A DNA stretch of 64,000 nucleotides, from NCBI GenBank assembly GCA_030530315.1, contig JAUMVG010000001.1, positions 121,557-185,556 on the forward strand. Reading direction: 5' to 3'. Shown here piece after piece: positions 42,452 to 51,225 of this stretch. The notes beneath the pieces were generated by a model. The model saw only the letters and a program-made list of their open reading frames with translations. It did no database searches and was not told where the DNA came from. Made by a program: the position numbers and the translations under genes. This DNA comes from Clostridia bacterium. GTDB lineage: Bacteria; Bacillota; Clostridia; Christensenellales; Aristaeellaceae. Position 1 is the first letter of the stretch, and each line of letters opens with the position of its first letter.

Positions 42452-43696
42452 TCAGTCCCCGGCGACGGTGACCGCGCAGGCGTCCTCGAACCGGCCGGCG
42501 GAGGCGATGATCGCGCATTCGCCCGGGCCGACGGCGGTGGCGAGGCCGTTCCCGTCCACCGTGGCCACCGTTTCGTCGGTGCTGCGCCAGGAGACCGCCA
42601 GGTCGTCGGCGTAGGACGGGATCACGTCGGCGGTCAGCCGCAGGGTCTCCCCGGGGGAGAGGGTGGCCTCCAGGGGGGTGATCTCCACGTTCACCACGTC
42701 CTGTACGGAGAGGGAGATCATCTCCACCTCGTATTCCATCGGGGCAGGGGAACCGTCCGGGCGCGTGAGGCCGTCCACCCGCACCGTCCAGCGCTGGTTC
42801 TGCTGGTAGTCGGTAAAGCCCGTGCCGGTGAAGTCCGGCCGGAAGATCAGGCAGGGACCCGCGCCGTAGCCCTCCAGGTTCAGGGCGCACCAGCCGTCGC
42901 CGTCGCCCTCGGCGGGGTCGAAGCGGAAGGTCAGGCCGCTGGCCTCGGAAAGGGTCACCTGGGGGCGGAGGTCGGTCATGTCGTAGGCCTCCGGGTTCAG
43001 GACCACGGACCAGGCCAGGTGGTCGTGGATCAGCTCCGCGGGGAAGGCCCCGGCGGCTGGCCAGCGGACGCTGTTCCATTCGGCCCCGGGATTGCCGAGG
43101 TCGTGGGCGTACATCACCACGTAGCTCATGCCGGATTCGGCGTTGGCCAGGCCAAAGCCGGTGGCGGCCATCAGCGGGTTCAGCGCCCAGCGGCGGTGGC
43201 CCAGGTTGGCCAGGTTGGCGTCGCCGTCGTCCCGGAGAAAGTACTCGACGCCCTCCCGGAGGATGGTGTCCCGCATCCAGTTGAAGCGGGCGATGTTGCC
43301 GGAGGTGGTGGCGATGTGGGCGGAGTCGTAGAAATTCCGGTCCATGTCCGCAGGCCGGGGCGCGTTGTGGTCCACGTAGTCCAGCGCCGCCAGCAGCACC
43401 GCGCCGTGCTGGCACTGGTAGTCGTAGATGGTGCTCTCCACCACCGGCGCAAGCCCCGCCAGCCAGCGGGCGAAGTTCAGGTAGCTGAGGGCCGTCGCCG
43501 CCGCGTCCTCCGTCAGCGCGCCGGGAGCGTAGGGCGCGCTGACCACGGGCGCCTCGGCGTAGGGCGACCCCGCCTGCCCGGAGGCGGCTTCGGCGTAGGC
43601 CGCGCGGACCTCCTGCCGGGTGTGGGCACAGGCGGCGGGGGAGAGGGCCAGCAGCAGGGCCGGAAGGGCGCGATTGGGGCGGAAGGCGTGCATCAT
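42452..43696 (-). CDS. Secreted CAP/SCP-domain protein with Ig-like (BIG2) C-terminus
   Basis: A 414-residue exported protein. The signal peptide is RALPALLLALSPAACAH (about 8-24). The next 200 residues are a CAP-like domain: TALSYLNFARWLAGLAPVV (about 68), an YQCQHGAVLLAALDYVDHNA segment, GEGxxx-like NLANLGHRRWALNP (about 160) and a MSYVVMYAHD segment. The GHRRWALNP stretch is characteristic of bacterial CAP proteins. The C-terminal 80 residues match a bacterial Ig-like group 2 domain (VNVEITPLEATLSPGETL with VATVDGNGLATAVGPGECAI). ATG 43696 follows AAGGAG. A cell-surface role is likely; the reaction is not known. It is convergent with the hydrogenase gene. Confidence 0.85.
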   Translation of the reverse strand: MMHAFRPNRALPALLLALSPAACAHTRQEVRAAYAEAASGQAGSPYAEAPVVSAPYAPGALTEDAAATALSYLNFARWLAGLAPVVESTIYDYQCQHGAVLLAALDYVDHNAPRPADMDRNFYDSAHIATTSGNIARFNWMRDTILREGVEYFLRDDGDANLANLGHRRWALNPLMAATGFGLANAESGMSYVVMYAHDLGNPGAEWNSVRWPAAGAFPAELIHDHLAWSVVLNPEAYDMTDLRPQVTLSEASGLTFRFDPAEGDGDGWCALNLEGYGAGPCLIFRPDFTGTGFTDYQQNQRWTVRVDGLTRPDGSPAPMEYEVEMISLSVQDVVNVEITPLEATLSPGETLRLTADVIPSYADDLAVSWRSTDETVATVDGNGLATAVGPGECAIIASAGRFEDACAVTVAGD

Positions 43697-43816
43697 GGAC
43701 GGAACTCCTTGACGTCTGTCGGGACGGCGGCGATCGCGTTTGGCCCACAGACGCAGATTTTTAACGCAATATAAGGTAAATTCACCGCAAATTGAAAAAA
43801 TCCTTCCCAAAGGGGC

Positions 43817-43845
43817 TTTTCAAATCGACGCTTTTCTGTTAAAAT
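43817..43845 (+). promoter_or_regulatory. Possible promoter for the EF-G paralogue
   Basis: TTTTCA (43817-43822), 17-base spacer, extended -10 TGT TAAAAT (43838-43845). The hexamers are imperfect; a TATACT at 43850 is an alternative -10 without a good -35. Confidence 0.4.
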
Positions 43846-43932
43846 GAATATACTATGGCAAATAAGCGCGTATAGGGTCAAACAATCCGTTGCGCTTGTG
43901 CGCGCAGTAAAAATAATACAGGGGGAATTCAC

Positions 43933-46014
43933 ATGAAAGATTATCAGGCCAAGAATATCCGCAACCTGACCATCGTGGGTCATGGCAGCGTGGGCAAGAC
44001 CACGCTGGCCGAGGCGCTGCTGTTCAGCGCCGGAGCGATCGATCGCCAGGGCCGCGTCGAAGACGGCCAGGCCACCATGGACTACGATCCGGAAGAGACC
44101 AAGCGCCACATCTCCATCTCCGCCGCCATGGCGCCGCTGGAGTGGAAGGACAAGAAGGTCAATCTGGTGGATATTCCCGGCTACTTTGATTTCGCGGGCG
44201 AGCAGGTTGGCCCGATGAACGTGTGCGAAGGCGCGCTGATCGTCGTGGGCGCCGTGTCCGGCCTGGATGTCGGCGCGGAGAAGGCCTGGGCCATGTGCGA
44301 CAAGACCCACTCCTCCCGCATGATCGTCATCAACAAGATGGACCAGGAGAACGCCAACTTCACCAAGGCGCTGGGCACCATCACCGATAAGTACGGCAGC
44401 CACATCGCGCCCATCGAGCTGCCCATCATCGAGGGCGGCAAGTTCGCGGGCGTGGTCTGCGTGCTGGAGAACAAGGCGTTCACCGGCGAGGGCAAGACCC
44501 TGAAGGCCATCGACATCCCCGCCAGCATGGCCGACGAGGTGGAGAAGGCCCGCGAAGCCATCATGGAAGCCGCGGCCGGCGCCGAGGACGAGCTGATGGA
44601 GAAGTACTTCGAGGAAGGCGAGCTCTCCCCCGAAGAGATGATGCACGGCCTGCGCCAGGGCATCGTGGACGGCACCGTGGTTCCCGTGGTGTGCTGCTCC
44701 AGCCTGACCCGCATCGGCATGGCCAAGCTGCTGGACAACATCATCGACCTGATGCCCTCCCCGGCCGGCCGGGTGCTCGAGGGCGTGAACCCGAAGAACG
44801 GCGAGACCGTCGAGCGCGTGTGCGCCGACGACCAGCCCTTCTCCGCCCGCGTGTTCAAGACCATGGCTGACCCCTTCGTGGGCAAGCTGAGCCTGCTGAA
44901 GATCACCTCCGGCACGCTGGATAGCAGCACCGCGCTGTACAACGTGAACGCCGAGAAGTCCGAGAAGCCCGGCACCATCTACATCCTGAAGGGCAAGCAG
45001 CAGAGCACCACCCAGAAGGTGTGCGCGGGCGACCTGTGCGCGCTGGCCAAGCTGCAGTCCCTGGCTACCGGCCACACCCTGTGCGACGCCAACAACCCCG
45101 TGCAGTTCCCGGATATGGAGTTCCCGGCCCCCAACATCTCCAAGGCCGTGTACGCCAAGAAGGCCGGTGAGGAAGACAAGATCTTCTCCGGTCTGGCCCG
45201 CCTGATGGAGGAGGATCCCACCATCCGCGTAGAGAAGAACGTTGAGACCGCCGAGTCCGTGCTGAGCGGCATCGGCGAGATGTCCATCGACGTGGTGGCC
45301 GCGAAGCTGGCCTCCAAGTTCAAGGTGGAGTGCGACCTGCGCGATCCCAAGATCCCGTACCGCGAGTCCATCCGCAAGCCCATCGACGTCCAGGGACGCC
45401 ACAAGAAGCAGTCCGGCGGCCACGGCCAGTTCGGCGACGTCAAGATCCGCTTCCGTCCCAACGAGGACCCGAACGACACCGAGTTCCACTTTGTTGACAG
45501 CGTCGTGGGCGGCACCGTCCCGCGCCAGTACATCCCGGCCGTTGAAAAGGGCCTGATCGAGAACATCCGCCACGGCGTGCTGGCCGGCTTCCCCGTTGTG
45601 GGCCTGACCGCTGAGTTGTACGACGGCGGCTACCATCCGGTCGACTCTTCTGAAATGGCGTTCAAGACCGCCGCGCGCCTGGCCTTCAAGCAGCTGACCA
45701 CCGCGTCCCCGGTCCTGCTCGAGCCCATCTACCACGTGGAAGTGGATGTGCCCGACGCCAATGTGGGCGACATCTACGGCGACATCAGCAAGCGCCGCGG
45801 CCGCATCCTCGGCTCCGAGAAGGTGGGCGAGCTCCAGCGCGTCGTCGGCGAAGCCCCGCTGTCCGAGATGTTCAAGTATGCCACTGACCTGCGTTCCATG
45901 ACCCAGGGCCGCGGCTCCTTCACCATGAAGTTTGAGCGCTATGAGGAGGTTCCCGCCAACGAGGCCAAGAAGGTCATCGACGCCTACAAGGCCGAGGAGG
46001 AAGACGACGATTAA
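43933..46014 (+). CDS. Elongation factor G-like protein (EF-G paralogue)
   Basis: A 693-residue translational GTPase of the EF-G family. The nucleotide motifs differ from canonical EF-G: G1 is GHGSVGKTTLAE (about 16-27, rather than GHIDAGKTT), G3 is DIPGYFDF (about 80, rather than DTPGHVDF), and G4 is NKMDQENANF. Domains II-V are all present, with YRESIRKPIDVQGRHKKQSG, GGHGQFGDVKIRF and, near the end, GDISKRRGRILGSE. These changes place it in the EF-G2-like group whose role is less defined than translocation by the main EF-G. The C-terminus is acidic (EEEDDD). GGGGGAATTCAC precedes the ATG. No str operon neighbour is seen, so the main fusA should be elsewhere. Confidence 0.88.
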   Translation: MKDYQAKNIRNLTIVGHGSVGKTTLAEALLFSAGAIDRQGRVEDGQATMDYDPEETKRHISISAAMAPLEWKDKKVNLVDIPGYFDFAGEQVGPMNVCEGALIVVGAVSGLDVGAEKAWAMCDKTHSSRMIVINKMDQENANFTKALGTITDKYGSHIAPIELPIIEGGKFAGVVCVLENKAFTGEGKTLKAIDIPASMADEVEKAREAIMEAAAGAEDELMEKYFEEGELSPEEMMHGLRQGIVDGTVVPVVCCSSLTRIGMAKLLDNIIDLMPSPAGRVLEGVNPKNGETVERVCADDQPFSARVFKTMADPFVGKLSLLKITSGTLDSSTALYNVNAEKSEKPGTIYILKGKQQSTTQKVCAGDLCALAKLQSLATGHTLCDANNPVQFPDMEFPAPNISKAVYAKKAGEEDKIFSGLARLMEEDPTIRVEKNVETAESVLSGIGEMSIDVVAAKLASKFKVECDLRDPKIPYRESIRKPIDVQGRHKKQSGGHGQFGDVKIRFRPNEDPNDTEFHFVDSVVGGTVPRQYIPAVEKGLIENIRHGVLAGFPVVGLTAELYDGGYHPVDSSEMAFKTAARLAFKQLTTASPVLLEPIYHVEVDVPDANVGDIYGDISKRRGRILGSEKVGELQRVVGEAPLSEMFKYATDLRSMTQGRGSFTMKFERYEEVPANEAKKVIDAYKAEEEDDD

Positions 46015-46051
46015 TTCGCCGCTTCCCGTTGAGCAGTATTTGCAAAACCAC

Positions 46052-46088
46052 AGCCCCTTCGATCGTCATTCGGTCGAAGGGGCTTTTC
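46052..46088 (+). terminator. Terminator after the EF-G paralogue
   Basis: Perfect stem AGCCCCTTCGA (46052-46062) / TCGAAGGGGCT (46074-46084), followed by TTTTC. Confidence 0.88.
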
Positions 46089-46136
46089 ATATCTCGCTGC
46101 ACCGCGATTTTAACGCAGTTCGCGCCGCCAGCCGGG

Positions 46137-46165
46137 TTGACGATCCAGCGGCGTGATGCTATAAT
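46137..46165 (+). promoter_or_regulatory. Sigma-A promoter of the marR-ABC exporter operon
   Basis: TTGACG (46137-46142), 17-base spacer, TATAAT (46160-46165) with an extended TGC at 46157. One of the strongest promoters in the window. Confidence 0.9.
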
Positions 46166-46166
46166 T

Positions 46167-46197
46167 GTTGACGTGTTAACGGTGAACGTGTTAACGA
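46167..46197 (+). promoter_or_regulatory. Probable MarR operator: tandem GTTAAC repeats
   Basis: The 10-mer CGTGTTAACG occurs at 46172-46181 and 46187-46196, 15 bases apart, with related GTTGACG and GTGAACG units between and before. The palindromic core GTTAAC suggests binding of a dimer. The array sits directly at the predicted transcription start, where a bound MarR protein would block RNA polymerase. Confidence 0.65.
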
Positions 46198-46227
46198 ATT
46201 TTCGCCGGTGTGCAAGGAGGAAGCGGA

Positions 46228-46716
46228 ATGGATTCTCAGCAGCGCGAACGCGCCGAGAGGATACGGGAGAGTATAGACGCGCTGATCCGCACGATGCGGC
46301 TGCACCACCGCATCGTCGAGCGGCGGGTCGACGGCATGGGGGTGCACCACAGCCAGCACCGCATGCTGATGAAGCTGTCCGCGCTGGGCACCAGCGCCAG
46401 CCAGAAGGACATCGCCGACGCCATGGACGTCAGCCCGGCCTGCGTGGCCCGGACGCTGAAGCACCTGAGCGCGGAGGGGCTGATCGAAAAGACCGAAGGC
46501 ACCGACGGGCGCTGCAACGCCGTCAGCCTGCGGCCCGAGGGGCAGAAGCTGGTGCGGGATTCCATCGAGCTGTTCATCCAGATCGGCACGGACATGTTCG
46601 AAGGCATCTCCGATGAGGAACTCACGGCGCTCTGCGGCACGCTGGGCCGCATTCTGGATAACCTGGGCCGAATGGAGCGGCGCGACGCCGCCCCCGAAAC
46701 GGAAAGGAGGCTGTAA
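46228..46716 (+). CDS. MarR-family transcriptional regulator
   Basis: A 162-residue winged-helix regulator. The pattern is standard: N-terminal dimer helix, LGTSASQKDIADAMDVSPACVARTL as helix-turn-helix (about 53-77), then LSAEGLIEKTEGTDGRCNAVSL as wing (about 80-101). ATG 46228 follows AAGGAGG 9 bases upstream; an in-frame start at 46210 lacks one. It is the first gene before two ABC exporters (gap 6 bases), and the promoter overlaps a tandem GTTAAC operator, so it most likely represses its own operon and is released by a substrate of the exporters. Confidence 0.9.
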   Translation: MDSQQRERAERIRESIDALIRTMRLHHRIVERRVDGMGVHHSQHRMLMKLSALGTSASQKDIADAMDVSPACVARTLKHLSAEGLIEKTEGTDGRCNAVSLRPEGQKLVRDSIELFIQIGTDMFEGISDEELTALCGTLGRILDNLGRMERRDAAPETERRL

Positions 46717-46722
46717 CGGCCG

Positions 46723-48492
46723 ATGAAATGGAGCAAATACGTCAAGCCCTACCTGAAATACTTTATCCTCGGCCCGCTGTGCATGATCGTGGAGGTGCTG
46801 GGCGAGATCGTCATGCCCCGGCTCTATTCCCAGATCCTGAACGTGGGCGTGGAGACCCACAACGTGGGCTATATCGTCGTCACCTGCCTGCTGATGATCC
46901 TCACCGCCGTGCTGATGATGGGCGGCGGCGTGGGCGGGGCCTACTTCGGCGCGAAGGCGGCGGTGAACTTCGCCTCTGACCTGCGCAGGGATGTCTACGG
47001 CAAGGTGCAGCAGTTCTCCTTCGCCAACATCGACAAATACTCCACCGGCTCGCTGGTCACCCGCCTGACCAACGACATCACCCAGCTGCAGAACTTCGTG
47101 AACATGATGCTGCGCATGTTCCTGCGGGCGCCCGGCATGCTGATCGGCGCGCTGATCATGGCCATCGCCATGAATCCGGAGCTGGCGCGGGTGCTCGCGG
47201 TCACGATCCCGGTGCTGCTGGTGGTGGAATTCCTGGTGATCCGCACCGGCTTCCCCCGGTTCACCGCCATGCAGGAGAAGATCGACAAGCTGAACTCCCG
47301 CATCCAGGAGAGCCTGACCAACATCCGCGTGGTGAAGTCCTTCGTGCGGGAGGACTTCGAGGAGGAGAAGTTCCGCGAGTCCAACGCCGACTTGAAGAAC
47401 GCCGCCCTGCGGGCGTTGAACGTGGTCATCTTCATGATGCCCATCATGATGCTGCTGATGAACCTCACCTCCCTGGCGGTGGTGTGGTTCGGCGGCAACC
47501 AGGTGATCGGGGGCAAGATGCTGGTGGGCGATTTCTCCGCCTTCCTGACCTACATCACCCAGATCCTGATGTCCCTGATGATGCTCTCCATGCTGTTCAT
47601 GAACAGCTCCCGCGCCCTGGCCTCCAGCCGCCGCGTGAAGGAGGTCATGCTGGAGAAGGTGGACCTGAACGACGAGAACGCCGCCCGCAGGGAGGCCCGC
47701 GTGGAGCGCGGCGACATCGAGTTCAGAAACGTGTCCTTCCGCTACTACAAGAACTCTGAAAACCGCGTGCTAGCCGACATCAACCTGAAGATCAATGCCG
47801 GCGAGACGGTGGGCATCATCGGCTCCACCGGCTGCGGCAAGAGCACCCTGGTGTCCATGATCCCGCGACTGTACGACGTGGATGAGGGCCAGGTGCTGGT
47901 GGACGGCATCGACGTGCGGGACTACAGCCTCTATCACCTGCGCGAGGGCGTGGGCATGGTGCTGCAGAAGAACGTGCTGTTCTCCGGCTCCATTGCCGAC
48001 AACCTGCGCTGGGGCGACGCGGAGGCCACCGAGGCTGAGATGGCCGAGGCGGCGAGGAGCGCCCAGGCGGACGGCTTCATCCGCAGCTTTGCCGACGGCT
48101 ATGAGACCGAGCTGGAGCAGGGCGGCGTGAACGTGTCCGGCGGCCAGAAGCAGCGCCTGTGCATCGCCCGCGCGCTGCTGAAGCACCCGAAGATACTGAT
48201 CCTGGACGACTCCACCAGCGCCGTGGACACCGCCACCGAGACGTCCATCCGCAGGGCCTTCCGCAACGAGCTGAAGGATTCCACGAAGCTGATCATCGCC
48301 CAGCGCATCTCCTCCGTGCAGGAGGCGGACAAGATCATCGTGATGGACGACGGCGCGATCACCGGCGTGGGCACCCACGACGAGCTGCTGGCGCACAACC
48401 GCGAGTACCAGGAGATCTACCACTCCCAGGTGCGGGGCGACGCGCCTGCCGGGACCGATCCCGCCAAGGCGGGCGGAAAGGAGGCGGAATAA
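46723..48492 (+). CDS. ABC exporter, membrane/ATPase half-transporter (first of a pair)
   Basis: A 589-residue type IV ABC exporter (multidrug type): six membrane helices in residues 1-310, then the nucleotide-binding domain. Motifs: Walker A IIGSTGCGKSTLV (about 364), Q-loop VGMVLQKNVLF, signature NVSGGQKQRL (about 468) and Walker B ILILDDSTSAVD (about 488). The Walker B glutamate is replaced by Asp-Ser (DDSTS), which marks the degenerate half of heterodimeric exporters such as the BmrC/D-type pair. AAGGAGG is 12 bases before the ATG, a long spacing. Stop and start of the next gene overlap (TAATG). Confidence 0.92.
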   Translation: MKWSKYVKPYLKYFILGPLCMIVEVLGEIVMPRLYSQILNVGVETHNVGYIVVTCLLMILTAVLMMGGGVGGAYFGAKAAVNFASDLRRDVYGKVQQFSFANIDKYSTGSLVTRLTNDITQLQNFVNMMLRMFLRAPGMLIGALIMAIAMNPELARVLAVTIPVLLVVEFLVIRTGFPRFTAMQEKIDKLNSRIQESLTNIRVVKSFVREDFEEEKFRESNADLKNAALRALNVVIFMMPIMMLLMNLTSLAVVWFGGNQVIGGKMLVGDFSAFLTYITQILMSLMMLSMLFMNSSRALASSRRVKEVMLEKVDLNDENAARREARVERGDIEFRNVSFRYYKNSENRVLADINLKINAGETVGIIGSTGCGKSTLVSMIPRLYDVDEGQVLVDGIDVRDYSLYHLREGVGMVLQKNVLFSGSIADNLRWGDAEATEAEMAEAARSAQADGFIRSFADGYETELEQGGVNVSGGQKQRLCIARALLKHPKILILDDSTSAVDTATETSIRRAFRNELKDSTKLIIAQRISSVQEADKIIVMDDGAITGVGTHDELLAHNREYQEIYHSQVRGDAPAGTDPAKAGGKEAE

Positions 48493-50342
48493 TGGCACGG
48501 ACACTGGAACAGCTGCAAAAGCAGTACAACAGCGCCGCAGCCCCCTCCGGCCGCGGCCCGATGGCGGCCACCAACAACTTCAAGGGCAAGCCGAAGCATT
48601 CCCGGGAGACGGTTGGCCGCATCCTGGGCTACATCAGCCAGTACAAGTTCCGCCTGGTGCTGGTGTTCCTGTGCATGCTGATGAGCACCGCCGCGAGCCT
48701 CGCGGGCGGCTATGTGCTGCGCCCGGTGATCAACAACATCGCCAACGCGGAAACCCCCGCCGCCGACCGGGTGGCATACCTGGCCATGATGATCGGCGTG
48801 ATGGTGGGCATCTATCTGGTCGCCGTGCTGGGCACATGGCTTCAGAGCAAGCTGATGATCGGGGTTTCCCGCAGCGCCATCCAGAGCATCCGCAACGACC
48901 TGTTCACCAAGGTGGAGCAGCTGCCGCTGCGCTTCCACGACAATGAGACCACCGGCGACCTGATGAGCCGCTTTACCAACGATGTGGACAACATCGGCAT
49001 GATGCTGGACCAGTCGCTGATGAGCATGGTTTCCGGCATCATCAACCTGGTGGGCACGCTGGTGATGATGATCTACACCAACATCTGGCTGACGCTGATC
49101 ACGCTGGTGTTCATACCGATCTTCGCCTTCGGCGGCCGGGTCCTCATCAACAAGAGCCGCAAGTACTATTCCGCCCAGCAGGCCGCCCTCGGCGCGGTGA
49201 ACGGCTACATCGAAGAGACCGTGGCCGGCCAGAAGGTGGTCAAGGTGTTCAACCACGAGGCCGAGTGCGAGGAGGAGTTCGGGGAACTGAACGACGATCT
49301 GCGCGGCAAGCAGCAGAATGCCATGTTCTTCGGCGGCATCATGGGTCCCGTCATGGGCAACACTACCCAGATCAGCTACGCGCTGACCGCCGGCATCGGC
49401 GGCGTGCTGTGCGCCCTGGGGCGGTTCGACGTGGGCGGCCTGGCGATATTCGTCAACTACGCCCGCCAGTTCTCCCGCCCGATCAACGAGATCTCCCAGC
49501 AGATGGCCACGATCTTCTCCGCCCTGGCCGGCGCGGAGCGCGTGTTCAACCTGATGGACCGCGAGCCGGAGGCCGCGGACGCCGACGACGCCGTGATGCC
49601 CGAAAAGCTGGCCGGTCACGTGGTGCTGGACGACGTCACCTTCGGCTACGTGCCGGAGAAGACCGTGCTGAAGCACATCAGCCTGTACGCCAAGCCGGGC
49701 CAGAAGATCGCCTTCGTGGGCTCCACCGGCGCGGGCAAGACCACCATCACCAACCTGCTGAACCGGTTCTACGACATCGACTCCGGCAAAATCACCATCG
49801 ACGGCATCGACATCCAGAAGCTGCCCAGGGACTACCTGCGGCGGAACATCGCCATGGTGCTCCAGGACACCCACCTGTTCACCGGCACCGTGATGGAGAA
49901 CATCCGTTACGGCCGCCTGGACGCCACGGACGAGGAGGTCATCGCCGCGGCCAGGACCGCCAGCGCTGACAGCTTCATCCGCCGCCTGTCCGACGGCTAC
50001 GACACGATGATCGAGGGCGACGGCGCCAACCTGTCCCAGGGACAGCGGCAGCTGCTGAACATCGCTCGCGCGGCCCTGAGCAAGGCGCCGATCCTGGTGC
50101 TGGACGAGGCCACGTCCTCCGTCGATACCCGCACCGAGCGCCACATCGAGCAGGGCATGGATACGCTGATGAAGGATCGGACCACCTTTGTCATCGCCCA
50201 CCGCCTGTCCACCGTCCGCAACGCCGACGCCATCATGGTGCTGGAGAACGGCGAGATCATCGAGCGCGGCGACCACGACGACCTGCTGGCCATGAAGGGC
50301 AGGTATTACGAGCTGTACACCGGAAAGAGCGAGCTGACCTGA
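48492..50342 (+). CDS. ABC exporter, membrane/ATPase half-transporter (second of a pair)
   Basis: A 616-residue type IV exporter that pairs with the preceding gene product. After a 45-residue Gly/Pro-rich leader, six helices fill residues 50-340. The nucleotide-binding domain has Walker A FVGSTGAGKTTIT (about 410), signature NLSQGQRQLL (about 513) and canonical Walker B ILVLDEATSSVDTR (about 534), so it carries the intact catalytic site. The pair should export a drug, lipid or peptide. It begins by TAATG overlap with the first half. A frameshifted methyltransferase gene follows 27 bases later on the same strand. Confidence 0.93.
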   Translation: MARTLEQLQKQYNSAAAPSGRGPMAATNNFKGKPKHSRETVGRILGYISQYKFRLVLVFLCMLMSTAASLAGGYVLRPVINNIANAETPAADRVAYLAMMIGVMVGIYLVAVLGTWLQSKLMIGVSRSAIQSIRNDLFTKVEQLPLRFHDNETTGDLMSRFTNDVDNIGMMLDQSLMSMVSGIINLVGTLVMMIYTNIWLTLITLVFIPIFAFGGRVLINKSRKYYSAQQAALGAVNGYIEETVAGQKVVKVFNHEAECEEEFGELNDDLRGKQQNAMFFGGIMGPVMGNTTQISYALTAGIGGVLCALGRFDVGGLAIFVNYARQFSRPINEISQQMATIFSALAGAERVFNLMDREPEAADADDAVMPEKLAGHVVLDDVTFGYVPEKTVLKHISLYAKPGQKIAFVGSTGAGKTTITNLLNRFYDIDSGKITIDGIDIQKLPRDYLRRNIAMVLQDTHLFTGTVMENIRYGRLDATDEEVIAAARTASADSFIRRLSDGYDTMIEGDGANLSQGQRQLLNIARAALSKAPILVLDEATSSVDTRTERHIEQGMDTLMKDRTTFVIAHRLSTVRNADAIMVLENGEIIERGDHDDLLAMKGRYYELYTGKSELT

Positions 50343-50369
50343 CGGGAGGAATCGGAGAGGAGGCCGGCC

Positions 50370-51160
50370 ATGGACCTGCACGACTACCGGGATGTGGCGG
50401 AGAACTACGACGCCTATCTGGACGCGATGACCAGCGAGCATGACAATTATGAAGGCTTCCAGGACTTCTACCTCGATCTGGCCCGGGCCCATGCCAGGCC
50501 GGAACGCTGGATGTGGCCTGCGGCACCGGCGCGGTGCTGCTGCCCCTCCTGCAGGCGGGCCTTGACGCCGAGGGCACCGACATTTCCGAGGCCATGTGCG
50601 ACGTGACCCGCAGGAAGGCCGAGGCGCTGGGCCTCCATCCCCGCGTCTTTACCGCCAACATGACGGACTTGCGTCCCGGTCGCCGGTATTCCCTCATCGT
50701 CATTGCCAGAAGCGGATTCATGCACCTGTTGACGCCCCAGGACCAGCGAAAGGCGCTGGTGAGCATGCGGGACTGCCTGACAGAGGACAGGCTGCTGACG
50801 CTGAACACCTTTGCGCCGCACCCGGTTTTCCAGGCCCGGCAGATGCGCACCGGCACGGAGGATTACACCTTCCGGCTGGAGTACACCAACCGCGACGGTC
50901 GGCGCGAACGGATCTACAACGCGATCACCTACGACCCCAGGAAACAGCTGATGTACGGCAACTGGAAGTTCGAGACCCTTGACGAAGCGGGCAGGGTGAT
51001 CGCCGAGCGCGTTCGCCCGCTGAAGATGCGCCAGACCTACAGGCAGGAGATGCTGTACCTGATCGAACTCTGCGGCCTGGAGGTGGTCGACCTCTTCGGC
51101 GACTACCACGGCAGCCGGGAGGATACCGGACGGTACGTCTGGGTGCTGCGCAGGAAGTAA
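50370..51160 (+). pseudogene. SAM-dependent methyltransferase, interrupted by a single-base frameshift
   Basis: The frame from ATG 50370 reads DLHDYRDVAENYDAYLDAM up to a RAHARP segment near 50498. The downstream frame, one base behind, takes over with TLDVACGTGAVLLPLLQ (SAM-binding loop) and runs to 51160 with RRYSLIVIARSGFMHLL, FETLDEAGRVI and the C-terminal DTGRYVWVLRRK. Joined with one missing base at about 50496-50503, they form a normal class I methyltransferase of about 264 residues. The lesion lies in AGGCCGGAACG. It may be a true inactivating mutation, a programmed -1 shift (no slippery heptamer seen) or a sequencing error. It follows the exporter pair and would methylate a small molecule. 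Confidence 0.75.
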
Positions 51161-51184
51161 ACAAGAACCCTTATCTACGATTTG

Positions 51185-51214
51185 AGCCCCCGCATCGTGT
51201 ATGCGGGGGCTTTC
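51185..51214. terminator. Bidirectional terminator, methyltransferase/coat-like protein
   Basis: Perfect stem AGCCCCCGCAT (51185-51195) / ATGCGGGGGCT (51201-51211), followed by TTTC on the plus strand; serves convergent genes. Confidence 0.88.
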
Positions 51215-51225
51215 CTGTGCATTCG

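Noticed and set aside
46167-46197. Transcription terminator instead of operator
   Set aside because: The GTTAAC units are direct repeats, not a stem with a T-run, and they lie at the start of the transcript.
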